Positions 46,225 through 54,529 of a stretch of DNA of 64,000 bases are shown here, piece after piece. Made by a program: the position numbers and the translations under genes. Origin of the DNA: Spiribacter curvatus (GTDB lineage Bacteria; Pseudomonadota; Gammaproteobacteria; Nitrococcales; Nitrococcaceae); contig NC_022664.1 in NCBI RefSeq assembly GCF_000485905.1, forward strand, positions 1,674,001-1,738,000. Reading direction: 5' to 3'. Below the pieces are notes generated by a model. The model was not told where the DNA came from. It saw only the letters and a program-made list of their open reading frames with translations, and searched no databases. The number at the start of each line of letters is the position of its first letter. The first letter of the stretch is position 1.

Positions 46225-48291
46225 TCATTGATCGCACGGATATGCTGGGAGTTGCAGACCAAACCCGGCACAGGGATGGTCAAGCAGCTCAAGCAGTTCG
46301 TCGTCTAGCTTCATTAACGTTACCGACGCACCGACCATATCCAGTGACGTGCAGTAATAACCGATGAAATTTCTCCAGGCGACCGCGTTGCGCGCCTCGA
46401 TGCGCTCGTGGAGCCGACGGGCGATGATGAAGAGCTCCATCATTGGCGTCGCTCCTAAGGAATTCACGAGCATTGCAACCCGATCTCCAGAAACAAGATC
46501 CATTTCCGAAAACAAACGATCACAGATTCGATCTACCGCCAGGTCCGCAGTGGTTATCTCCTCGCGGGCAGCGCCGGGTTCACCATGGATACCGACCCCG
46601 ACCTCCATATCTCCTGGAGCAATGTGAAAGGTTGGTCGGCTAGTCTCCGGCAGAGAGGCGGCCTCCAGCCCGATACCCATGGTGAAGGTCGCGTCGTTTG
46701 CCTTGCGCGCCAGACGCTCGCAGTCATCCAAGCCGTAAAGCCGGTCGCATGCCGCACCGGCAATCTTGAAAACAAATACGCTACCGGCGGTTCCTCGCCG
46801 CGATTCGCGGTCCTCTGCCGCCGAGAAGGCGGCATCGTCGGTTGTCAGGATCGTGCGCACGTCGATACCTTCAGCATTTGCCCGCTCTGCGGCCATATCA
46901 AAGTTCATGGTGTCGCCGGTGTAGTTGCCATAGATGTACAAAACGCCGGCCCCCTGACAGGCAGCTCGCGTGCAGTTGACGATGCGATCCGGCGGTGGCG
47001 ATGCAAACACATTGCCGACGGCCGCAGCATCAGCCAAGCCACGTCCCACATACCCTAAAAAGGCGGGGTCGTGACCAGAACCGCCTCCGATCACCAGACC
47101 GACCTTGCCCTTAGGCGGCGTAGCCGATGCCTGTACAGCGCGCTTTGAATGCCCGGTGGCCTGAATGAAGTGGGGATAGGTGCGCAGGGCACCCTCAAGG
47201 GATTCCGATACTGCGTCGCGTGGTGAATTTAGAAATTTCTTAACGCCAGTACGCTCGGGGAGTGCCGACTTATCCGGTCTCGGCCAGCGATTGGAAGAAC
47301 GCAGCCTTTGCGTTTCTACGCCATCCGCATGCAGTATTGCCTCACCGGTTGCAGCATCAGTAATCAGCACGTTGATCAGCTGCCCACGCAGTGCGGCAAG
47401 AATCGCCGGCACTTTGTCATACCCGCCCGCGATCGCGATTCGCGTTTCGATTGTCCGAAGGGATTCTAGGTCGATAGCCACTGTTCGATCGCTGAGCGGG
47501 CCATCCACTGGGATTCCATTGGCATCGAAGAACCAGCCGGCGATAGATCCTACCGCGCTGCGGTAGTGGTCATACTGCTTGAGACTACTATCAAAGAACC
47601 CACTTTCATGGATTGTAGAATCTCCCCGTAGCGACGAAATGCCTAAGACGATTCGATTAGCAGCCGCCAATGAAGCAAACTGCTCAGCAATGACGGGCTC
47701 CGATAGAAGCAGGGATCTTGCTTCGTGACTAGACAGGATCGCAGGTGCGGAAATGGGAATGCAACGGGCTCCAAGGCTTTCGGCAAGTTGCGAAGCGCAA
47801 GCTTCTGGAGTGTAACGAATATTAGCCGTTGTTCCACCGGTGGCTTGAATGACGCGCACGTCCGTGCGAGTTGGCACGTGCGTTGCGGCAGCCTTCGCCA
47901 CCGACAACATCGTCCGTCCCCAGGTGACTGCTACGTTGTCTCCCGACTGTATCAGAGTAGACAATGCCTGCCCGCCAGCGGAACCTAATCGCTCTATTAG
48001 CGATCGAGCGCCCTCTTCACCAGGAATCGCAAGGCACTCTTGCAGGCCGAAATGCGCCTGAAGTTGCTGTGCGATAGACAACGATTTAAGACGTTCGCCC
48101 GAGATCGAGATGTTAACGATGCCATTAGCACGCGCCTCAGCAAGGTAGCTGTTCACGGTAGGCCGCGAAACATTCATCGCCTTAGCGATGCCCCCCTGGG
48201 TAAGGCCCTCTTCGTAGTACAACCAAGCCGCCCAAAGCAGCGCGTCGTCCTGGAACTTCAAAGGTGTATGCCCTGTGGAGGCCGATCCCAT
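46225..48291 (-). CDS. SorC-family transcriptional regulator fused to a DhaK-type kinase domain
   Basis: 688 aa in one frame. An N-terminal HTH (~15-70, EEGLTQGGIAKAMNVSRPTV) and SorC sugar-binding domain (~75-335, VAVTWGRTMLSVAKAAATHV, RIVLGISSLRG) are followed by a complete DhaK domain (~355-688) with GLVIGGGSGHDPAFLGYVGR, YIYGNYTGDTMNFDMA and the substrate-binding His in VGVGIHGEPGAA (~569). DhaK binds short ketoses covalently through that His, so the fusion could sense and process the same substrate. Fusions of this type are, to my knowledge, annotated in other proteobacteria. It starts 2 bp after the stop of the adjacent dhaL, ending a four-gene operon. It probably controls the divergent transporter. 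Confidence 0.88.
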   Translation of the reverse strand: MGSASTGHTPLKFQDDALLWAAWLYYEEGLTQGGIAKAMNVSRPTVNSYLAEARANGIVNISISGERLKSLSIAQQLQAHFGLQECLAIPGEEGARSLIERLGSAGGQALSTLIQSGDNVAVTWGRTMLSVAKAAATHVPTRTDVRVIQATGGTTANIRYTPEACASQLAESLGARCIPISAPAILSSHEARSLLLSEPVIAEQFASLAAANRIVLGISSLRGDSTIHESGFFDSSLKQYDHYRSAVGSIAGWFFDANGIPVDGPLSDRTVAIDLESLRTIETRIAIAGGYDKVPAILAALRGQLINVLITDAATGEAILHADGVETQRLRSSNRWPRPDKSALPERTGVKKFLNSPRDAVSESLEGALRTYPHFIQATGHSKRAVQASATPPKGKVGLVIGGGSGHDPAFLGYVGRGLADAAAVGNVFASPPPDRIVNCTRAACQGAGVLYIYGNYTGDTMNFDMAAERANAEGIDVRTILTTDDAAFSAAEDRESRRGTAGSVFVFKIAGAACDRLYGLDDCERLARKANDATFTMGIGLEAASLPETSRPTFHIAPGDMEVGVGIHGEPGAAREEITTADLAVDRICDRLFSEMDLVSGDRVAMLVNSLGATPMMELFIIARRLHERIEARNAVAWRNFIGYYCTSLDMVGASVTLMKLDDELLELLDHPCAGFGLQLPAYPCDQ

Positions 48292-48293
48292 GT

Positions 48294-48950
48294 TTAGCGC
48301 GCCTCCGGCGTCGCCTCGATTGTCTCTACAAGGGCTTCGATGACAATCGATGCGGAGACTGCCCCAGGATCTTGATAACCAATGCTCCGCTCTTTCAACC
48401 GCGCTGCGCGTCCTCGCGAGGCGATCATGCTCGCGGTGGCCCGCGCCCCCTCAGCGGCCGCTTCCCTGGCGCAAAGTGCCGCCTCGGCAGCAGAGGCACC
48501 ACGAGCAAGGCTGGCCTCAGCAGCAGGGGTTGCGGGTAGCCATGCGTCGAGCATGGTTTTATCACCTTCTGCCGCCTTTCCGCGTCGCGCGATACCCTGG
48601 GTGAGGCAAGCCATGAGGCGCGGGAACTCGTTCAGCTCCCACGGTGCTCCCTCTCCCATGGCTTCGGACGTATCCAGCAGCCCAGTCGCATAAAGTGGTC
48701 CAACTGTAGCGCCCACGTGACTCAGAAACTCGTCCGCTGCCTCGCGCAATAGAGCGCCGGGGATTTTTGTATGGCTGGAACCGCCACGCACAAGTGCCGC
48801 CAGAGCGGCGAATCCATTGGCCATTGACGTGCCATGATCCCCATCACCAACAAGCCCGTCGAGCTGACAGAGCTCATCACGCTGCTCCTCGAGCCGCGCC
48901 GCTGCCTCGCAGAAAAATCGTGCGATGAAGTCAGAGTCTAGTTCGGCCAT
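48294..48950 (-). CDS. DhaL-type ADP/ATP-binding kinase subunit (first copy)
   Basis: 218 aa. The DhaL nucleotide/Mg site is in LDGLVGDGDHGTSMANGF (Asp residues) with the partner segments GATVGPLYATGLLDTSEAMG and GDKTMLDAWLPA, and the C-terminal AARLKERSIGYQDPGAVSAS. DhaL transfers phosphate to the ketose held by DhaK; the lack of a DhaM gene suggests direct use of ATP. It lies between the second dhaL and the SorC-DhaK fusion and could be the partner of the latter. Confidence 0.9.
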   Translation of the reverse strand: MAELDSDFIARFFCEAAARLEEQRDELCQLDGLVGDGDHGTSMANGFAALAALVRGGSSHTKIPGALLREAADEFLSHVGATVGPLYATGLLDTSEAMGEGAPWELNEFPRLMACLTQGIARRGKAAEGDKTMLDAWLPATPAAEASLARGASAAEAALCAREAAAEGARATASMIASRGRAARLKERSIGYQDPGAVSASIVIEALVETIEATPEAR

Positions 48951-48996
48951 ACGTTCACCACCCGATAGTTCGGCAGTAGACGCCCACGCGAGCCAG

Positions 48997-49626
48997 TCAG
49001 GCCAAGCGGCGACTGACGTTGTCCACCAAGATGCATAAGATCATACAGCATGAGGTGGCACCGGCATCCAGCACTCCCCTTGAACGCTCACCCAATCGGC
49101 TTGAGCGGCCGATCCGCGCAATCATGTCCTGCGTGCTATCGCGACCCGCCATCGCAGCAGCTTTCGCCGCTGCCAGTCGTTCCTCAAAAGTACCCGGGGT
49201 ATTGGCGAATACTTCTGTTGCTGGAGAGAGCGTATCGAGCAGTGTCTTGTCCCCGATCTGCGCTGATCCGACGTTAACAACCGCCTGCTGGCCAGCCTCG
49301 AGCATGCGCTGAAAAACCACTTCGTCTATGATCGACTCGCCACGGACAGCTTCTGCCATGTCTTCGAACATCATACCGTATAGCGGCCCCATCGACCCGC
49401 CGATTTCGGTCATGAGCACGTCGGAGAGCACTGAAAGCCCGTCGGCGAGAGAGTCTTCAGCGGCAATGCGATCGGCCGCCATTGAAAAACCCTTTGCCAT
49501 ATTGTTGCCGTGATCCCCGTCACCGATTTGCCCATCGATCTCCGAAAGGTATGCCTTGTTGGCGACAATACACGTAGCTACCTCCAGAATAATACCGGCA
49601 TTTTTCGTGTTACTGATACCAGTCAT
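48997..49626 (-). CDS. DhaL-type kinase subunit (second copy)
   Basis: 209 aa from the ATG at 49624-49626, which overlaps the dhaK stop (ATGA). Active-site segments: EIDGQIGDGDHGNNMAKGFS, GGSMGPLYGMMFEDMAEAV, GDKTLLDTLSPATEV and SRLGERSRGVLDAGATSCCM. It is clearly a paralogue, not a duplicate, of the neighbouring dhaL. The coupled start with dhaK makes these two the likely working kinase pair. A start 12 bases further upstream is possible but lacks support. Confidence 0.9.
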   Translation of the reverse strand: MTGISNTKNAGIILEVATCIVANKAYLSEIDGQIGDGDHGNNMAKGFSMAADRIAAEDSLADGLSVLSDVLMTEIGGSMGPLYGMMFEDMAEAVRGESIIDEVVFQRMLEAGQQAVVNVGSAQIGDKTLLDTLSPATEVFANTPGTFEERLAAAKAAAMAGRDSTQDMIARIGRSSRLGERSRGVLDAGATSCCMILCILVDNVSRRLA

Positions 49627-50627
49627 GCAGACACCCACAGCCCCGGACTGATCGCTTCGGATGCCATCAGCTCGCGGAGCTCATGATCCAGTCTCATGAC
49701 GGTCAGAGTGACACCCATCATATCCAGCGAGGTGAAGTAGTTACCCACCAATGGCTGCACGATCTCGACGTCCATGGACTGAATTCGAGACGCCACTCGA
49801 TCGTAAAGAACATAGAGCTCGTTGATTGGCGTCGCCCCTAGTCCAGAGACCAGTATGCATAGCGCATCTTCGGCGGCGAGATCCTGCTCGGCCAGTACGA
49901 TATCTAGCATATCGTCGGCAACATCATTCACAGGCTTGAGGTCGACGACCTCCATACCAGGTTCACCATGGTGCCCAATCCCTACTTCCATCGTGCCGGG
50001 GGCGATCTCGAAATTCGGTTTGCCGTTGGCGGGCAAGGTGCAGGGAGCGAGCCCCACGCCCACCGAGCGGGTAGAATCCACCGCCTTTTGCGCGGTGGCC
50101 CGTACCGCCTCTAGTGATGCGCCGGTGGCGGCCTTCGCGCCACCGACTTTCCACATCAGGATCTCGCCGGCGACGCCGCGGCGTTTCCTGCGCTCTGCAG
50201 CCGGTGCCGAGCAGACATCGTCGTTGGCGACAACCGTAGTCACCTCGATGCCGTCCTTGGCCGCCATGCGCGCAGCCATCTTCACATTCATGTTGTCGCC
50301 GGCATAGTTGCCGTAAAGCACGCAGACGCCGCTGCCGCTGTCGGCGGCCTTAATGGCGTCGTAAAAGCTCTTGGCCGTCGGCGAGGAGAAAAGCTCCCCA
50401 ACCGCCACCGCATCAACCATGTTGTGGCCGACGTATCCCATAAACGCGGGTTCATGCCCGGATCCACCGCCAGTAACAACTCCAACGCGGCCGGATGCGG
50501 GGCCACGCCGTGAGATAACCACCCTCTGATTCTCAGGATGAAGTGTCACGAGATCGCTATGTGCTCTCGCAAAGCCTCTCACTGCCTCATCGACCAAGTC
50601 ATTGGGATCGTTAATCAGCCTCTGCAT
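49623..50627 (-). CDS. DhaK-type ketose kinase, substrate-binding subunit
   Basis: 334 aa from the ATG at 50625-50627 (MQRLINDPNDLVDEAVRGFA, a typical DhaK start) with GGGGAG upstream; the longer frame to 50771 is not DhaK-like. Key parts: VVTGGGSGHEPAFMGYVGHN, VLYGNYAGDNMNVKMAARMA, and the covalent substrate His in IGHHGEPGMEV (~220, like His218 in E. coli DhaK). Members of this family phosphorylate dihydroxyacetone or C4 ketoses such as erythrulose. Together with the coupled dhaL and the ABC importer, a small ketose or polyol pathway is likely. The substrate is not determinable from sequence. Confidence 0.9.
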   Translation of the reverse strand: MQRLINDPNDLVDEAVRGFARAHSDLVTLHPENQRVVISRRGPASGRVGVVTGGGSGHEPAFMGYVGHNMVDAVAVGELFSSPTAKSFYDAIKAADSGSGVCVLYGNYAGDNMNVKMAARMAAKDGIEVTTVVANDDVCSAPAAERRKRRGVAGEILMWKVGGAKAATGASLEAVRATAQKAVDSTRSVGVGLAPCTLPANGKPNFEIAPGTMEVGIGHHGEPGMEVVDLKPVNDVADDMLDIVLAEQDLAAEDALCILVSGLGATPINELYVLYDRVASRIQSMDVEIVQPLVGNYFTSLDMMGVTLTVMRLDHELRELMASEAISPGLWVSA

Positions 50628-50720
50628 AAAACCGCTCCCCGGTTTGTGTTTTCCGCCGGCCACCGTTAAGTCATGTCCGGGCCCCACTGCTCCAAACTTT
50701 ACATAGTATTGCGGCTGTTT

Positions 50721-50730
50721 GACAAATGTC
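50721..50730. promoter_or_regulatory. Candidate operator in the divergent dhaK/transporter region
   Basis: GACAAATGTC is a short palindrome (GACA-AA-TGTC) inside the 174-bp divergent gap, where a SorC-type regulator would be expected to bind. It is the best symmetrical site I see by eye, but it is short and unproven. Confidence 0.25.
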
Positions 50731-50801
50731 GGCGCCCTCTGGTTTGCTCTAGGTGAACGTTCGCGGCTCATCCACAGGCCATGGACATAACCGGAGGAAC
50801 A

Positions 50802-51809
50802 ATGCAGCCAGGTACATTCGACGGCCAGTTCATTTTTCTCTGTGGCATCAATGCTCTAGTGATTGTGTCCGCGCTCCTGTTTGTCGATGGTACCTTCATG
50901 AGCCTGTATAACTTCCAGTCGATGGGTGCGCAGGTTCCTGAGCTAGGATTACTGGGACTCGGAGTCATGCTAGCCATGATTTCAGGGCGTGGCGGAATCG
51001 ATCTTTCAGGTATAGCGCTCGCGAATCTGGCGGGTGTCGTCGCTTACATGAGCGCTCCGCTAGTGTTCAGCGCCGAGGCCGAACCCCTTCAGTTCTTTGC
51101 GGCTTTTTGCTTCGTGGCTATCACTGTTGGTGTGATCGGGGGCACGCTGAACGGCTTACTAGTAGGTTATGCGGGGATCACACCCATTATCGCCACTCTA
51201 GCGACCCAGCTTCTTTTCACTGGCGTTGCAGTCGGACTCACAGGCGGGTCAGCACTTCGGCTCGGCTACATCCCCGTGTTCGATAAGTTCGGCAATATGC
51301 CTATCGCGGGCATCCCGAGAACCTTTGCCCTCCTGCTTTTAATAGCTATTGGACTCGCGGCCCTATTGCGCTTCACACGCTTCGGTATCCATCTCTTTTT
51401 GTTGGGCTCAAACTCCAAGGCAGCCCGTTTCGCCGGCATAAGGACTCGGTCGATACTTTTTCGTGCCTATTTTCTATCCAGCGTGCTCGCGTCGATCGCT
51501 GGTATCGTCATCGCAGCTCGGAGTTCCAGCGTTAAGTGGGACTACGGCAGCTCCTATGTGCTGATCGCGATCCTGATAGCAGTTATGGCTGGAGTTCGGC
51601 CTGAGGGCGGATACGGGCGGGTGAGCTGCGTCATCCTTTCAGCAACAGCGCTGCAACTCCTCACCAGCATGCTCAACTTTATGCAGATATCCAACTTCTT
51701 TCGTGACTTTGCGTGGGGTGTCTTATTACTCGTTTTTCTCGCGAACGCGCGTGCTCAGTGGTCGAGCTATTTGCCGCACTTCCTTAGAAAGAAGTCAACT
51801 ATCACGTAA
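50802..51809 (+). CDS. Sugar ABC transporter permease (RbsC/LsrC-type), first copy
   Basis: 335 aa from the ATG at 50802 (MQPGTFDGQFIFLCGINALV), which has GGAGG 5 bases upstream; the ATG at 50781 has none. About eight to ten membrane segments. The family stretch LGVMLAMISGRGGIDLSGIA and the coupling-loop region LLGSNSKAARFAGIRTRSIL are typical of branched RbsC-type permeases. It begins a + strand operon (permease, binding protein, ATPase, second permease) divergent from the kinase operon. Two different permeases suggest a heterodimeric channel as in Lsr importers. Confidence 0.88.
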   Translation: MQPGTFDGQFIFLCGINALVIVSALLFVDGTFMSLYNFQSMGAQVPELGLLGLGVMLAMISGRGGIDLSGIALANLAGVVAYMSAPLVFSAEAEPLQFFAAFCFVAITVGVIGGTLNGLLVGYAGITPIIATLATQLLFTGVAVGLTGGSALRLGYIPVFDKFGNMPIAGIPRTFALLLLIAIGLAALLRFTRFGIHLFLLGSNSKAARFAGIRTRSILFRAYFLSSVLASIAGIVIAARSSSVKWDYGSSYVLIAILIAVMAGVRPEGGYGRVSCVILSATALQLLTSMLNFMQISNFFRDFAWGVLLLVFLANARAQWSSYLPHFLRKKSTIT

Positions 51810-51902
51810 TGATTAATTGTCTAGACTCCCCCGCGCGGTCCTCGACGCGCGATTAGTGGGGCATACGAGGACTGGCTTATGTACCAGGAGGAGAGGAAGA
51901 AA

Positions 51903-52916
51903 ATGACTAGAAACAAGCGTTCCGTATCAGCCCTTGCGTTGGCTGGCGTGCTCACTAGCATGGCGGGCTTGGCGACAACTTCGGCCATGGCTGAAGAACA
52001 GGAGATCGCCACCGTCGTCAAAGTAACGGGTGAAAACTGGTTCATCCGAATGGAGGAGGGAGTCAAGAAGTTTGGTGCCGATCACCCTGATATCTCAACG
52101 AGTCAGGTAGGACCGGGACGTGCCGATGCTGCTCAGCAAACCGCTATCGTAGAGGATCTAGTCGCACAAGAGGTCGACGCACTCGCTATTGTCCCGATGG
52201 ATCCATCGACACTGGAGGGTGTTCTGCGGAGAGCGATGAACCGCGGTATTACTGTAATTACCCATGAAGCCGACAGCATGGTCAACACGCAGGTCGATAT
52301 GGAAGCGTTCGACAATGCGGAGTTCGGTGCGCATTTCGCTCAGCAAATCGCGGAATGCATGGGCGAACAAGGCAAGTGGACCTCATTCGTCGGGTCGGTC
52401 GGCAGTCTTACTCATGTCCAGTGGGCTGACGGTGGAGCGGCTTATATGGACCAGTTCCCAAATATGGAACTGGTGTCTCCAAAAAATGAAAGCTTCAACG
52501 ACGCTAACCAGGCTTACGAGGCAGCTCGGGAGATTTTGCGCACTTATCCAGATATCAAAGGTTTCCAAGGAGGATCCGCTATCGATGTCATTGGCATCGG
52601 GCGAGCCGTTGAGGAAGCTGGATTAGAGGATGAAACATGCGTCTATGGTCTGGGCCTTCCGCAAGACACCTCAGCATATTTAGAAAGTGGTGCCGTTGAC
52701 GGCATTTCCTTCTGGGATCCTAAGGATGCCGGCTACGTAATGAACATCCTTGCTGGAATGGCGTTGAACGGCGAGGAGATCAAAAACGGGATGGACCTTG
52801 GCGTGCCAGGTTACGAGAACGTCACTGTCACGGAGGGTCCTGGCGATGGCGTTATCGTCAGAGGACAAGCCTGGGTTGATGTAGACGCCTCCAATTGGAA
52901 AGATTACCCCTTCTAA
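51903..52916 (+). CDS. Periplasmic sugar-binding protein of the ABC importer
   Basis: 337 aa from the ATG at 51903, after a strong GGAGAGGAAG ribosome-binding site. The signal peptide (SVSALALAGVLTSMAGLATT, then SAMA) is cleaved before EEQEIA. The mature part is a type I periplasmic binding protein with VVKVTGENWFIRMEEGVKKF, ALAIVPMDPSTLEGVLRRAM and VITHEADSM, of the RbsB/RhaS/LsrB class. It determines the specificity of the importer. A strong hairpin follows the gene and would protect the upstream mRNA, giving more binding protein than membrane components. Confidence 0.9.
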   Translation: MTRNKRSVSALALAGVLTSMAGLATTSAMAEEQEIATVVKVTGENWFIRMEEGVKKFGADHPDISTSQVGPGRADAAQQTAIVEDLVAQEVDALAIVPMDPSTLEGVLRRAMNRGITVITHEADSMVNTQVDMEAFDNAEFGAHFAQQIAECMGEQGKWTSFVGSVGSLTHVQWADGGAAYMDQFPNMELVSPKNESFNDANQAYEAAREILRTYPDIKGFQGGSAIDVIGIGRAVEEAGLEDETCVYGLGLPQDTSAYLESGAVDGISFWDPKDAGYVMNILAGMALNGEEIKNGMDLGVPGYENVTVTEGPGDGVIVRGQAWVDVDASNWKDYPF

Positions 52917-52927
52917 AGGCATGTGGA

Positions 52928-52951
52928 GCGGGCCACTGACCAGTGGCCCGC
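52928..52951 (+). terminator. Intercistronic hairpin after the binding-protein gene
   Basis: GCGGGCCACT, loop GACC, AGTGGCCCGC: a perfect 10-bp stem with no U-tract. It sits 11 bp after the binding-protein stop and ~40 bp before the ATPase gene. This is the usual place of mRNA-stabilising or attenuating hairpins in binding-protein-dependent importers, so it is more likely a processing/stability element than a full terminator. Confidence 0.65.
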
Positions 52952-52990
52952 CACTTCGATAATTCCCTTCGCCGAGTATAGGTTTATTCG

Positions 52991-54529
52991 ATGGACAACG
53001 CCTTCCTACAGGTTTGCTCTGCTCACAAGCGTTACGGTGGCGTTCACGCCCTCAAGGGTGTCAGTCTGAGCATTCGAGCCGGTGAGCTCTATCACTTGCT
53101 TGGCGAAAACGGTTGTGGGAAGTCAACACTTATCAAGATCATTGCAGGAGCAGAAGCTCCGACTGAAGGTCAAATCCTGTTAAATGGTCACGAAGTCACA
53201 GCTCTCGATCCTATTCATGCACTTTCAGCTGGAATAGAGACCGTTTATCAGGATTTGTCTCTGCTACCCAATCTAACTGTCGCCGAAAACATCGCTTTGC
53301 CACAACAGCTCGTCAAGGCAAAAGGCCGATTGCTTCGCCCCATTATGCCAACAAAGCTCGATGCAACAGCAGCCAAGGCCCTCGAGGTTGTTGGCTTGCC
53401 CTCCGGGCGAGCCTTCCTCAGAAGGCAAATTGACACGCTTCCACTATCTACACGTCAATTAGTAGCAATCTCCCGCACCGTTGCCATAGATGCCAAATTG
53501 GTGATCATGGATGAGCCGACGACATCCCTTACTCGAAACGAGGTCAACCACCTTATTCGCGTTATTAGACGGCTACAAGAAAATGGTGCCGCCGTGCTTT
53601 TTGTCACCCATAAATTGGACGAGGCGCGCGAGATTGGCGGAACGGGCTTCGTCATGCGGGACGGTGAATTAATTCGCGAGTGCGATCTATCGGCGTCAAC
53701 CAATGTGGATCTAGCATACTGGATGACAGGGCGCGAGCTCGAGCAGGGGCGTTTCCGTGAGGCAATGCCACAGTCAGATGTCCCACTGCTTGAGGTGATG
53801 GGATTGAGCCACTTCCAACATTATAACGGAATCAATTTAACCGTAGGCCATGGTGAAATCCTCGGTATTACTGGGCTGTCCGATTCCGGCCGTAATGAGA
53901 TTGGACTGGCGCTGGCCGGCATGATGAAGCCCCAAGCTGGTTGTATCAAGCTTGGGGGTGTTCGGTTGGATGTCTCTCGACCTTTCCGGGTGATCGAAGC
54001 TGGGGTGGCGTATGTCCCCGAGGAAAGGCTAGATGAAGGTCTGTTCCTCGACAAGCCAATTTTCATCAATATCGCGATGTCAGTCACGAGTCGCCTCAAG
54101 GGAGCCTTAGGACTGGTGAGCATTGCTAGAATGCGGTCATTAGCGGACCGTCTTGTACGGAGTCTTGAGATCATGATTTCGCACTTAGACGCGCCGGTGT
54201 CATCGCTATCAGGTGGCAATCAGCAGCGCGTCCTCATTGGACGATGGCTGGCAACATCTCCGCGTCTACTTGTTCTGCACGGCCCAACCATGGGGGTAGA
54301 CGTAGGTTCCAAAGATACCATATATCGAATTATTCACGCGGAGGCTCAAGCCGGAACTGGGATCATTATGATTTCAGATGATCTACCTGAACTGATACAG
54401 AACTGTGACCGTATTCTTGTGATGAGCCGCGGGCGTCTGCGTAGAGATATCAAGGCAGATACAGTCGATGAGAAAACGCTCTATGACGCCGTGGTGGGTT
54501 CTGATGAGAGGTTGCCAAACGATGAATAG
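52991..54529 (+). CDS. Sugar ABC transporter ATPase, two nucleotide-binding domains (RbsA/LsrA-type)
   Basis: 512 aa. NBD1: Walker A HLLGENGCGKSTLIKIIAG, signature LSTRQLVAISRTVA, Walker B LVIMDEPTTSL, switch LFVTHKLDEARE. NBD2: Walker A degenerate as usual in this family (GLSDSGRNEIG), signature intact (LSGGNQQRVLIGRWLA), but the Walker B, normally LLILDEPTRGIDVGAK, reads LLVLHGPTMGVDVGSKD: the Asp-Glu pair is His-Gly. The second site is therefore more degenerate than in RbsA, and ATP hydrolysis must rest on NBD1. The frame is otherwise intact. It overlaps the second permease gene by 8 bp. Confidence 0.9.
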   Translation: MDNAFLQVCSAHKRYGGVHALKGVSLSIRAGELYHLLGENGCGKSTLIKIIAGAEAPTEGQILLNGHEVTALDPIHALSAGIETVYQDLSLLPNLTVAENIALPQQLVKAKGRLLRPIMPTKLDATAAKALEVVGLPSGRAFLRRQIDTLPLSTRQLVAISRTVAIDAKLVIMDEPTTSLTRNEVNHLIRVIRRLQENGAAVLFVTHKLDEAREIGGTGFVMRDGELIRECDLSASTNVDLAYWMTGRELEQGRFREAMPQSDVPLLEVMGLSHFQHYNGINLTVGHGEILGITGLSDSGRNEIGLALAGMMKPQAGCIKLGGVRLDVSRPFRVIEAGVAYVPEERLDEGLFLDKPIFINIAMSVTSRLKGALGLVSIARMRSLADRLVRSLEIMISHLDAPVSSLSGGNQQRVLIGRWLATSPRLLVLHGPTMGVDVGSKDTIYRIIHAEAQAGTGIIMISDDLPELIQNCDRILVMSRGRLRRDIKADTVDEKTLYDAVVGSDERLPNDE

